Shown here piece after piece: positions 53,976 to 61,060 of a DNA stretch of 64,000 nucleotides. The first letter of the stretch is position 1. The number at the start of each line of letters is the position of its first letter. The notes below the pieces were generated by a model, which was given only the letters and a program-made list of their open reading frames with translations, did no database searches and was not told the DNA's origin. A program made the position numbers and the translations under genes. The stretch is from Rhodopseudomonas julia (lineage in GTDB: Bacteria > Pseudomonadota > Alphaproteobacteria > Rhizobiales > Afifellaceae): contig NZ_JAUSUK010000001.1 of NCBI RefSeq assembly GCF_030813515.1, forward strand, positions 992,001-1,056,000, read 5' to 3'.

Positions 53976-54907
53976 TTGCGGCCCTCGAGGTGGTTGATGA
54001 CGACGTCGGCGATAACCCGACCGACGCGCAGGTTCGATTCTGCGGTGAGGCCCGCGATATGGGGCGTCAAAACGACGTTCGGCAGGCTTGCAAAGACCGC
54101 GCCGGCTTCGGCTGTCAAAGGCTCGGTCTCGAAGACATCGAGCGCCGCACCGCCCAATCTGCCGTCTTGCAAGGCCGCAACGAGCGCCGTCTCCTCGACG
54201 ATGCCGCCGCGTGCAGCGTTGATCAGGATCGCGCCGGGCTTCATGAGCGAGAGCGCGGCCGCATCGATGAGGTAGCGCGTCTCATCCGTCAGCGGCACAT
54301 GCAGGCTGACGACATCAGCCTGTGCGAGAAGGGTGGGAAGATCGGTGCGAGGCGCCTCGTTCCACGCCGGATCGGAGGCCGGGATATGAGGGTCGGTGGC
54401 GATGACGTCGAGGCCGAGAGCCTCGGCGCGACGCGCCGTTTCACGGCCGCTCGCGCCGAAACCGATCAGGCCGATCACCTTGCCGCTCGCTTCGCGTCCA
54501 CGCATCAACTCTCCGCGGGGCCATTGGCCGGCGGCGACGGCAGACGTGGAACGATAGGCGCCACGCAGAAGCAGAAGCGCGGTCGAGATCACATATTCAG
54601 CAACGGACAGAGCGTTGGCGGCGGCGGCGGGATAGACTGCGATCCCGCGCCTCGCGCAGCATAGCGTGTCGATGTTGTCGACGCCGACGCCGAGCCTGCC
54701 GATGCATTCCAGGGCATCGGCCCCTTCGATGATATCCGCCCGCACCTCGGTGCGGTTTCGCACGATCAGAGCTCTCGCTTCCGCGAGTGCCCCCTTCAGC
54801 GCTTCGGGCTTTTCGGCAAGATCGGGGGCGTAAAGAGTGGAGAAGCGAGCGGACAGGCGCGCAACGGCCGCCTCATCCATGAACTCGGAAATGACGATAT
54901 CGGACAT
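53972..54907 (-). CDS. D-2-hydroxyacid dehydrogenase (SerA/SlcC-like)
   Basis: 311-residue NAD-dependent dehydrogenase of the D-isomer-specific family. Rossmann motif 'GLIGFGASGRETARRAEAL' (~145-163), catalytic Arg in 'NAARGGIVEE' (~233), Glu in 'VFETEPL' (~262), His in 'LTPHIAGLT' (~284). No ACT domain, so it is not full-length phosphoglycerate dehydrogenase. It resembles (S)-sulfolactate dehydrogenase SlcC, which pairs with ComC. Start 54907 has AGGAAAA adjacent. First gene of the operon, divergent from hemN. Confidence 0.87.
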   Translation of the reverse strand: MSDIVISEFMDEAAVARLSARFSTLYAPDLAEKPEALKGALAEARALIVRNRTEVRADIIEGADALECIGRLGVGVDNIDTLCCARRGIAVYPAAAANALSVAEYVISTALLLLRGAYRSTSAVAAGQWPRGELMRGREASGKVIGLIGFGASGRETARRAEALGLDVIATDPHIPASDPAWNEAPRTDLPTLLAQADVVSLHVPLTDETRYLIDAAALSLMKPGAILINAARGGIVEETALVAALQDGRLGGAALDVFETEPLTAEAGAVFASLPNVVLTPHIAGLTAESNLRVGRVIADVVINHLEGRK

Positions 54908-55187
54908 TTTTCCTGAAAAGACGGGCCTTCGGGAGGAAACGGCAAGCCCATGGCAGAGGCGAGCAGTGGTGATATTCACCACCGCCGCAGGGATAGATGA
55001 CGAAGCGGCACCTTGTCCACGAATCTTGTGCGGGGAGCTGTCGCCCCGGCCCGCGAACTGCGATGGTCACACCGAAAGACGGGCCTGCGAGCGCCCGATC
55101 GCGCTCCTTCTACGGCAGCCAAGCCATTCAGATTGCACAAGGACATGCCTGCGTGCTCGCCAGAGCTTGGAGCGACCGATTTCCTCT

Positions 55188-55201
55188 TTGACTTTGATCA
55201 A
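55188..55201 (+). promoter_or_regulatory. FNR/FixK-type box and promoter upstream of hemN
   Basis: TTGAC-TTTG-ATCAA matches the FNR/FixK consensus (TTGAT-N4-ATCAA) with one substitution. Its centre (55194.5) lies 41.5 bases before the A of the hemN ATG (55236), and a -10-like TAGAAA lies at 55223-55228, so a class II activated promoter with a leaderless start is predicted. Confidence 0.7.
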
Positions 55202-55235
55202 GGACGCCTTCGACGAAAGCATTAGAAATACCCAA

Positions 55236-56582
55236 ATGGTTCCTGATCTTGTCCGCAAATACGCGGCGCCTGTGCCGCGTTACACCAGTTATCCGACGGC
55301 GCCACACTTCAACGAAGAGGTGGACGGCAAGGTCGCGAAAACCTGGCTGAAAGAGCTCAAGCCCAATACCAGGGCTTCGCTCTACTTCCACATCCCCTTC
55401 TGCGATACGCTGTGCTGGTTCTGCGGCTGCACGACCCGACATGTGCTGCGCTACGATCCGGTGCTGCCGTATCTCCAGACGCTGAAGGACGAGCTGAAGC
55501 TCGTGGCCGAACTCGCGCCGGAAATCAACGTCGAGGGCGTGCATTGGGGCGGCGGCTCGCCGACGTTGTTGAAGCCCGACGACATCATCGAGCTCGCCTC
55601 GGCGATCCGAGAGGCCTTCCCCTCGGCGGCGGATGCCGAATTCGCGATCGAGATCGATCCGCGAGAATTCGACGACGCGCGTGTGGAAGCGCTCGCAAAG
55701 GCCGGGTTCACCCGTGCCTCGATCGGCGTGCAGGACTTCGATACGAAGGTGCAGGCTTCCATCAACCGCATGCAGAGCTTCGAGGAGACGGAATCAGCCG
55801 TCAATCGACTGCGTGCTGCCGGCATCAATTCCATCAATGTCGATCTCGTCTATGGCCTGCCCTATCAGAGCCGGGACAAGCTCGTGCGCACGGTGGAGCA
55901 GATCCTGACCCTCAGGCCGGACCGTGTGGCTCTCTTCGGCTATGCGCATGTGCCATCGGTCATCCCACGGCAGAAGATGATCCCGACGGACGAATTGCCG
56001 GACGTTCTGGAGCGCTTCGCGCAGGCCAATCGTGCGGCAACGCTGTTCACCGGCGCAGGTTATCAGCGCATCGGCTTCGACCATTTCGCGGTGCCGGAGG
56101 ATTCGCTTGCCGTGGCAGCCTGGGAAGGCCGTCTCCACCGCAATTTCCAGGGATACACAACGGACGAGGCCGACGCCCTTATCGGCTTCGGCGCGTCCTC
56201 GATCAGCAAGCTCCCGCAGGGTTATCTGCAGAACGAGAAGACGACCCGGCGCTATGCGGCCGAGATCGAAAAGGGCGAGCTTGCGACCGTGCGCGGTTTC
56301 GAACTCTCCCAGGCCGACCGGGTCCGGGCTTTCGTGATCGAGCGGCTGTTGTGCGACTTCGCCTTCTCTGCCGGGACCTTGAAAGCGCATTTCGGTGCGC
56401 TTGCCGATCCCGTGATCAATGACGCGCGCTATTTCGCCGAGTCGGATCCCGATGGGCTCTTCTCACGGGTCGGCGACCGCTTCGTCGTCACCGATCGCGG
56501 CCGTCCCTTCGTGCGCAGCGTTGCAGCTTCTTTCGACGCTTATCTCGGGACGCGTGCGGCCACGCATTCGACTGCCGTCTAG
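55236..56582 (+). CDS. hemN: Oxygen-independent coproporphyrinogen III oxidase
   Basis: 448-residue radical-SAM enzyme for anaerobic haem (and possibly bacteriochlorophyll) synthesis. Iron-sulfur motif 'CDTLCWFCGC' (C-x3-C-x2-C, ~62-71), 'YTSYPTAPHF' (~16-25), 'VHWGGGSPTLL' and 'NVDLVYGLPYQ'. ATG 55236 gives the expected 'DLVRKYAAPVPRYTSYP' start. No ribosome site precedes it, in line with a leaderless mRNA from the FNR-type promoter. Low oxygen should induce it. Confidence 0.94.
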   Translation: MVPDLVRKYAAPVPRYTSYPTAPHFNEEVDGKVAKTWLKELKPNTRASLYFHIPFCDTLCWFCGCTTRHVLRYDPVLPYLQTLKDELKLVAELAPEINVEGVHWGGGSPTLLKPDDIIELASAIREAFPSAADAEFAIEIDPREFDDARVEALAKAGFTRASIGVQDFDTKVQASINRMQSFEETESAVNRLRAAGINSINVDLVYGLPYQSRDKLVRTVEQILTLRPDRVALFGYAHVPSVIPRQKMIPTDELPDVLERFAQANRAATLFTGAGYQRIGFDHFAVPEDSLAVAAWEGRLHRNFQGYTTDEADALIGFGASSISKLPQGYLQNEKTTRRYAAEIEKGELATVRGFELSQADRVRAFVIERLLCDFAFSAGTLKAHFGALADPVINDARYFAESDPDGLFSRVGDRFVVTDRGRPFVRSVAASFDAYLGTRAATHSTAV

Positions 56583-56928
56583 AACGCCAGGCACGGGCGG
56601 AGCTGCCAATGGCGGCTTCTGCCCCTGTGCCGGCGCCGGCAGTCGCGGCCGCTCGGGGGCGTGTTTCGGGGTGAGCGTCGAAAGAGCCTCATCGAACGGC
56701 CGTTGCTCCAATGGCCGCTGCTCCAACATCCATTGACGGAAGATGCGCCACCGCCGTGCGAGATAGACGGCCGGCTTCAGCCTGACAAACCGACATTGCG
56801 TGGCCATCGCAGGCCACCATCGCACGACGAAAGCTCAGCACGAGGGCGAGCCTCCAAGAGCGAACAGCTCCAGGGATTGCGGCGACCTCGATAATGATCC
56901 GTCGGCGAAGCTTTCGCGCGCCAGTCAG
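56583..56928. other. Non-coding stretch after hemN
   Basis: 346 bases without a supportable gene; the open frames here are Pro/Arg-rich and overlap hemN. It includes a tandem 15-base repeat (56698-56727). It separates the convergent hemN and small-gene cluster. Confidence 0.4.
56698..56727. repeat. Tandem 15-base repeat
   Basis: GGCCGTTGCTCCAAT and GGCCGCTGCTCCAAC, differing at two positions, directly adjacent in non-coding DNA. Only two copies. Confidence 0.55.
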
Positions 56929-57330
56929 CTATATCTCCGAGACCTCGTCGGCCTCCTCAGCCTCATCGATCTCGTCATCGATCTCTTCATCGATGTCGGC
57001 GGCAGGCGCCGGCACGGCCTTCTTCGCTTTCGGCTTTCTCTTTGGGGCTTTGACCCCATCGGTGCCGGAGTTCGCATCGGCAGGCTTGGGAGCAACACTC
57101 TTTGTCGCACGCTTTCGGGTCGCCTTTTTGGGCGCGTTCTCTGCCGCTTCCTTCGCTATTTCAGCATCATCCGCTTCTTTGGCGAGGCGCTGCGCCCGCA
57201 GCCGTTCGGTTTTCTGGCGCGCCGCGTTCAGCTCGGCGTCGATCACCGCTTTCGCTGCGGCAGTGGTGGCATCGGCCTTGTCGCGGCGCAGCTTGACGCT
57301 GTCACCTTTGCCTTGTGTTTTTGTAGACAT
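56929..57330 (-). CDS. Charged low-complexity hypothetical protein (Lys/Ala-rich, acidic tail)
   Basis: 133 residues. An N-terminal helix with 'SVKLRRDKADATTAAAKAVI' pattern (~12-31), then 'RLRAQRLAKEADDAEIAKEA', a histone-H1-like Lys/Ala/Pro segment (~70-105; 'KKATRKRATK', 'KRKPKAKKAV'), and a Glu/Asp-rich end ('EEIDDEIDEAEEADE'). Could bind nucleic acids; no recognised domain. ATG 57330 is 5 bases after the stop of the previous gene, with AAGGGTGA as ribosome site. Last gene of the small cluster. Confidence 0.6.
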   Translation of the reverse strand: MSTKTQGKGDSVKLRRDKADATTAAAKAVIDAELNAARQKTERLRAQRLAKEADDAEIAKEAAENAPKKATRKRATKSVAPKPADANSGTDGVKAPKRKPKAKKAVPAPAADIDEEIDDEIDEAEEADEVSEI

Positions 57331-57335
57331 CGGCA

Positions 57336-57605
57336 TCACCCTTGATTTGTGGGCGGCGTGGACTCGGCATCGTCGGCGTCAGATGGATTCGCGCCAGATG
57401 AGGAGATTTCCGCCCCGGCCTCGTCGATGATGCGTTCGATGCGTGCGAGTTGGTCGTCGGTAAGCATGGTATGGGTTCCACGCTGATCGAGCCGCGCCTT
57501 CTGGCTTTCGAGAAACTCTCGCTGTGGGGCGCTGACGTTATCGCTCGACAGCGCATGCGCCATCCGTGCCTTGAGCTCGGCCACGTCCTTCACGCTCCTC
57601 GCCAT
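57336..57605 (-). CDS. Small hypothetical protein of the cspA-distal cluster
   Basis: 89 residues, helical, acidic, no signal peptide; 'VAELKARMAHALSSDNVSAP' and 'QREFLESQKARLDQRG' suggest two helices, and 'LARIERIIDEAGAE' a third. ATG 57605 follows AAGGGGAA; an alternative ATG at 57659 adds 18 residues and begins 6 bases after the previous gene's stop. Family not recognised. Confidence 0.55.
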   Translation of the reverse strand: MARSVKDVAELKARMAHALSSDNVSAPQREFLESQKARLDQRGTHTMLTDDQLARIERIIDEAGAEISSSGANPSDADDAESTPPTNQG

Positions 57606-57665
57606 GGCGTTCCCCTTTGCGGGCTTCCCCTGCGTCGACGGCTTCGTCGGCGTTCCCATTTTAGA

Positions 57666-57905
57666 TTATCGCTTGGGCCGGAAAGAGCTGCCCTGTGTCG
57701 CACCCTCAGCGAGCGGGCGCAGCAGCATCATATGGCGGGTCGACAGGACGACATCCGGCAGCGTACCGGGTGCGCCGAGCCTGACTTCTCTGGTGGCAAG
57801 AAAATCGGTCTTCTCGAGCACAAGCCGCATCTCCTCGATAGATGCGATATCGTGCTCGATGAGGAGCTTGTCGCCACTCGACATCGTGACTTCGAAGCGC
57901 GCCAC
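57666..57905 (-). CDS. Small hypothetical protein of the cspA-distal cluster
   Basis: 79 residues starting GTG 57905, 3 bases after the stop of the previous gene. Beta-strand-rich start ('MARFEVTMSSGDKLLIE'), a helix ('SIEEMRLVLEKT'), further strands, basic C-terminal 'RPKR'. Compact fold likely; family not recognised. Confidence 0.55.
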   Translation of the reverse strand: MARFEVTMSSGDKLLIEHDIASIEEMRLVLEKTDFLATREVRLGAPGTLPDVVLSTRHMMLLRPLAEGATQGSSFRPKR

Positions 57906-57908
57906 AGA

Positions 57909-58061
57909 CTATTTCTTCTGACCGAGCTTAAGAGGCGATCCGCTCGAACCCAGGGAGCCGAGCTCTGACGTCTCCATATATTTCGGCGTGTGCTTGGCGC
58001 CCTTTTCCTTGTTCTTCGGCTTTTTAGCTTCCTTAGAAGCGCGCACCTGCCCTTTTGCCAT
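57909..58061 (-). CDS. Conserved 50-residue Lys-rich protein
   Basis: Begins 'MAKGQVRASKEAKKPKNKEK', a strongly basic stretch, then a Gly/Ser-rich tail. Proteins starting 'MAKGQ...KEAKKPK' recur in proteobacterial genomes without assigned function. GAGAGG lies 10 bases before the ATG. First gene of a tight run of four (58061 to 56929). Confidence 0.65.
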   Translation of the reverse strand: MAKGQVRASKEAKKPKNKEKGAKHTPKYMETSELGSLGSSGSPLKLGQKK

Positions 58062-58182
58062 GAAATTTATCCTCTCCGAACCGGGTTGCACATCGTGCGC
58101 CGTTCAGGCTTGAGCGGGAGCGGCAGACGCGGAAAGCCGGCCTTGGTTCGGAAGGACCGTCTCCGGCCTGAAACACGCGCCG

Positions 58183-58374
58183 CTAAAGGCGCGACAATTG
58201 ACTTTCCTGGACCACGCGCTGCTGCGAGCTCACCGTGCTTTGCACGCGGTACTGGCAATCGCCGTGTTCCTCGGGCAGCAAAGCCAGGATTTTGTAGACG
58301 CCGGCAACACCTGGGCCGACGGTCTTTTGCGACAGGCGGACCGTCTGGCCCACCTTGAATGAATGGTTGGTCAT
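58183..58374 (-). CDS. Conserved small hypothetical protein
   Basis: 63 residues: 'MTNHSFKVGQTVRLSQKT' start, then 'GVYKILALLPEEHGDCQYRV' and 'QRVVQESQL'. The pattern resembles a small SH3-like beta barrel conserved in alphaproteobacteria. Strong GGAGGG directly before ATG 58374. Lies 61 bases after cspA, beyond its terminator-like hairpin, and 121 before the next gene. Confidence 0.65.
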   Translation of the reverse strand: MTNHSFKVGQTVRLSQKTVGPGVAGVYKILALLPEEHGDCQYRVQSTVSSQQRVVQESQLSRL

Positions 58375-58401
58375 ATTCCCTCCGCCGAACGGCATGGGAA
58401 G

Positions 58402-58429
58402 AGAAGGCGCGGGCAAGCCCGCGCCTTCT
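58402..58429 (-). terminator. Terminator-like hairpin after cspA
   Basis: AGAAGGCGCGGG and CCCGCGCCTTCT form a perfect 12-base stem with a 4-base loop. On the minus strand it is followed by CTTCCC rather than a full T-run, so termination may be partial and allow readthrough into the small-gene cluster. Confidence 0.6.
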
Positions 58430-58435
58430 GCAAAA

Positions 58436-58645
58436 TCAGGCGTGCTGCAGATTCGTTGCAGCTTCCTTGCCGGAGCGGCGATCCGCCTCAACGTCGAAGG
58501 AGACGCGCTGGCCTTCAACGAGGCCGCGCATGCCGGCACGCTCGAGAGCCGTGGCGTGAACGAAGACGTCCTTGCCGCCGTCCTCCGGCTGGATGAAGCC
58601 ATAACCCTTCTGGGAATTGTAAAATTTTACGGTACCAACCGCCAT
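58436..58645 (-). CDS. cspA: Cold-shock protein
   Basis: 69-residue single cold-shock domain RNA chaperone. RNP1 'GYGFIQ' (~14-19) and RNP2 'DVFVHATAL' (~26-34) are intact; start 'MAVGTVKFYNSQKG'. AAAGGA lies 7 bases before ATG 58645. A long upstream leader (to about 58800) is typical of cold-shock mRNAs. Confidence 0.94.
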   Translation of the reverse strand: MAVGTVKFYNSQKGYGFIQPEDGGKDVFVHATALERAGMRGLVEGQRVSFDVEADRRSGKEAATNLQHA

Positions 58646-58958
58646 GGAATGTTCCTTTCGCAGAACGCGTATGGGCACACGCAACGCGGAATGCGCACGT
58701 GTGTGGAAGTCGAGTTTTGGAGGAAGTCTGAACCCGCGCCCGGCGAAACGGGACTTAACGGCCAAAATGTCCGGCCAAAGATCGATGGTGGTTCTTGTAG
58801 ACCGCAATTGCGGCATTAACAAGAAAAACTCCTCCTCAGGGCGCAGATGCCCCGGAACTCTCACAAATGCCGGTTGTTGGTGAGTGACCCTGCACCGAAA
58901 AATTGCCCGCCGCCCGCGCGCCGTGCAGCGCAACAGGATGTTTCAAGAGGAGGCCCCC
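58646..58958. other. cspA leader and divergent intergenic region
   Basis: 313 bases without a gene. The palindrome CCGCAATTGCGG (58802-58813) lies about 160 bases before the cspA ATG, inside the spacer of a possible minus-strand promoter (TTGTTA ... TCTACA). Downstream of it a ~150-base 5' leader precedes cspA. No structured thermosensor was modelled. Confidence 0.4.
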
Positions 58959-59273
58959 ATGACCCGTCTAGCCGTCGCCGGCGCAACCGCCGCCTTCACC
59001 GCCCTCGCATTTGCCGAGCCGGCCGCAGCCCAGGAACGCTTTCCCGCCTGTCAGTCGCAGCAGAGCCTGCAACAGATCATCGGGAGCAATGGCGAGCTGA
59101 TGCCCTCCGACTGCCGCAACCTCACCATCACGCGCCTGAAGAGCGACAGTGGCTCTTTGTGCCTCATCGATTTCTCCAATGCCGGAGGCGGGGTCGTGCA
59201 GGCCTTACGCGATGCGGCCATGCCGGAGAAATGGTGGGTTCGCTGCGATCAGCTCAGCGAAACGGGAGGCTGA
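58959..59273 (+). CDS. Secreted small hypothetical protein
   Basis: 104 residues with a signal peptide (residues 1-24, 'AEPAAAQ' cleavage region) and a Cys-containing mature part ('FPACQSQQSLQQI', 'SDCRNLTITRL', 'SLCLIDFSNAGGGV', 'WWVRCDQLS'): four Cys, so probably two disulfides. AGAGGAGG before ATG 58959. 3 bases upstream of the DUF421 gene, hence co-expressed. Family not recognised. Confidence 0.7.
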   Translation: MTRLAVAGATAAFTALAFAEPAAAQERFPACQSQQSLQQIIGSNGELMPSDCRNLTITRLKSDSGSLCLIDFSNAGGGVVQALRDAAMPEKWWVRCDQLSETGG

Positions 59274-59276
59274 TCG

Positions 59277-59834
59277 ATGTTCTTCGACAGCTGGGGCGAC
59301 CTCTTCCGCATCCTCATCATCGGCATCCTGGCCTATGGCGGGCTCGTCCTCCTGCTGCGGGCGACCGGCAAGCGCACTTTGTCGAAAATGAACGCCTTCG
59401 ATTTCATCGTCACAGTGGCCCTCGGCTCCATATTGGCCACCACGCTTTTGTCGAGCGACGTCTCGTTGAGCGAAGGTTTGTTTGCCTTCGCTCTCCTGTG
59501 CCTTCTGCAATATGCCGTAGCCTACGCTTCGATACGCTCGGCGGATTTTCAGTCGCTGGTCAAGGCAGACCCGGCGCTCCTGTTCTTTCGCGGCCGCTTC
59601 GTCCGGCCCATGCTCAAGAAGGAGCGGGTCACGGAGGAAGAGGTTTACGCGGCCATGCGCGCAGCAGGGATGGCCGAGATCGAAGCGGTCGCGGCCGTCG
59701 TCCTAGAGACGGACGGTTCCATCAGCGTGGTTCCGGCGGAAAACGAACCGAAGGGCGAGACCGCTAGGGCTTCAACGCTGCAACATGTGCAGGGTCGAGA
59801 GGACGCGCGCGCAGAGGCAGGCCTTTCAGACTGA
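59277..59834 (+). CDS. DUF421 (YetF-type) membrane protein
   Basis: 185 residues: three TM helices (~9-85), then the cytoplasmic DUF421 domain with 'LLFFRGRFVRPMLKKERVTEEEV' broken into its typical strands and 'VAAVVLETDGSISVVP'. YetF-like proteins are widespread and of unresolved function. Translated with the secreted protein upstream; convergent with hxlR, with an 8-base overlap of the 3' ends. Confidence 0.85.
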   Translation: MFFDSWGDLFRILIIGILAYGGLVLLLRATGKRTLSKMNAFDFIVTVALGSILATTLLSSDVSLSEGLFAFALLCLLQYAVAYASIRSADFQSLVKADPALLFFRGRFVRPMLKKERVTEEEVYAAMRAAGMAEIEAVAAVVLETDGSISVVPAENEPKGETARASTLQHVQGREDARAEAGLSD

Positions 59835-60215
59835 GCGACCGGCCCTCTCCGGACAGGCGTCATCGAACCGGCGACGGGCATGCTGCACCCGCTCCTGGTT
59901 CTCGCGCGCCCATGCTGCCAAAGCCGTCACCGGCACGAGGAGATCGCGTCCGAGATCGGTGAGCTCGTATTCAACCTTCGGCGGCATCGTGCCGTAATCG
60001 CGGCGCAGCACGAAGCCGTCGCGCTCCAAGGCACGCAAGGTCGCCGTCAGCATTTTCTGGGAGATGCCGCCGATCTCGCGCTTCAACTCCCCGAAGCGCA
60101 AGGGCGCATCCCCCAGCAGGGTGATGACGAGCACCGACCATTTGTCGCCGATGCGCGACAGGATCTCGCCCACAGGCCGGCAATCGGAGGGGAGGTGACA
60201 GATCTGCGGTTTCAA
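59826..60215 (-). CDS. HxlR family transcriptional regulator
   Basis: 129-residue winged-helix regulator. 'CHLPSDCRPVGEILSRIGDKW' spans the start of the fold, then 'FGELKREIGGISQKMLTATL' (recognition helix, ~50-69) and 'LRRDYGTMPPKVEYELTDLG'. HxlR Cys residues near the N-terminus are present (two). The best start is TTG 60215 with AGAAGG 6 bases before; longer frames run into the divergent gene. Likely controls that FMN reductase. Confidence 0.85.
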   Translation of the reverse strand: MKPQICHLPSDCRPVGEILSRIGDKWSVLVITLLGDAPLRFGELKREIGGISQKMLTATLRALERDGFVLRRDYGTMPPKVEYELTDLGRDLLVPVTALAAWARENQERVQHARRRFDDACPERAGRSV

Positions 60216-60260
60216 AAAAGTGCCTTCTTGTGGCCCCCGGCGGGCCTGCCCTATCTGACG

Positions 60261-60275
60261 GTCACCAATGGTAAC
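60261..60275. promoter_or_regulatory. HxlR-type operator between hxlR and FMN reductase
   Basis: GTCACCAATGGTAAC is a 15-base imperfect palindrome (GT-ACCA / TGGT-AC) 13 bases before the reductase ATG, inside the divergent gap, where a winged-helix dimer would repress the reductase gene. Confidence 0.55.
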
Positions 60276-60288
60276 TGGGAAAGGCCTT

Positions 60289-60843
60289 ATGCGAAAGATA
60301 GCAGTTCTCGTAGGCAGCCTGAGGCGCGCCTCCATCAACCGGACCCTCGCTCATGCGCTCGAAAAGCTCGGCAAGGATGAGTTCACCTTCATTTATCCGG
60401 ACCTCAACCTGCCGCTCTACAACGACGATCTGTGGGAAAATCCGCCCGCTTCCGTGCTTGCGCTGAAGCGTGATCTCGCCGAGGTGGACGGCATCATCTT
60501 CGCCACCCCGGAATTCAACCGCTCGATCCCCGCAGTTCTCAAGAACGCCATCGACTGGGGTTCGCGTCCCTACGGTGAAAGCTCCTGGACCGGCAAACCG
60601 ATCTCCGTCATCGGCGCATCTCCCGGCCGGATCGGCACCGCCGCCGCACAGGTCGGTCTGCGCAGCGTCCTCGTCACCCAGAACGCCTTCGTCATGGGCC
60701 AGCCGGAGGTTTATCTCGCCTTCCCGGAAGGGCTGATCGACGGGGATCTGGCTGTCACCGACGACACCACCCGCGACTTCCTCAAGGAGTACCTTGCGCG
60801 TTTCGGCGAGTGGATCGACAAAATGCCGAAGCTCGACAAGTAG
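60289..60843 (+). CDS. NADPH-dependent FMN reductase (quinone/azo-type)
   Basis: 184-residue flavodoxin-like reductase. FMN phosphate loop 'VGSLRRASINRTLAHAL' (~8-24), 'FATPEFNRSIPAVLKNAIDW' (~74-93) and 'GASPGRIGTAAAQ' (~111-123), as in chromate/quinone reductases. AAAGG before ATG 60289. Under a divergently encoded HxlR regulator, an arrangement common for electrophile-induced reductases. Confidence 0.9.
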   Translation: MRKIAVLVGSLRRASINRTLAHALEKLGKDEFTFIYPDLNLPLYNDDLWENPPASVLALKRDLAEVDGIIFATPEFNRSIPAVLKNAIDWGSRPYGESSWTGKPISVIGASPGRIGTAAAQVGLRSVLVTQNAFVMGQPEVYLAFPEGLIDGDLAVTDDTTRDFLKEYLARFGEWIDKMPKLDK

Positions 60844-61060
60844 CGCCCGACTCAAGCTTCGGACTGCGCCTCAGACCTCTGTCCGAGGCGCATCGATTTT
60901 TCAACCAAGGACGGGACGCCCGTCCTTGCCTCTCTGCCGACACTCGCCAACCGCGCCGGAGACGGATGGCGGAAACCGCGTTCAGACGCTATCTCGTTAC
61001 GCGCGGCCGGGGGCATCTGCTCGGTCCGTTTGGATGGCGCGCGGCCAGGGGGCATCTCAC

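Noticed and set aside
52716-54275. 519-codon plus-strand frame opposite the dehydrogenase operon
   Set aside because: Spans three real genes on the other strand and has no domain.
56463-56825. 120-codon minus-strand frame after hemN with EQRPLEQRPF repeat
   Set aside because: It overlaps the hemN 3' end, lacks a ribosome site and its repeat reflects the 15-base DNA duplication.
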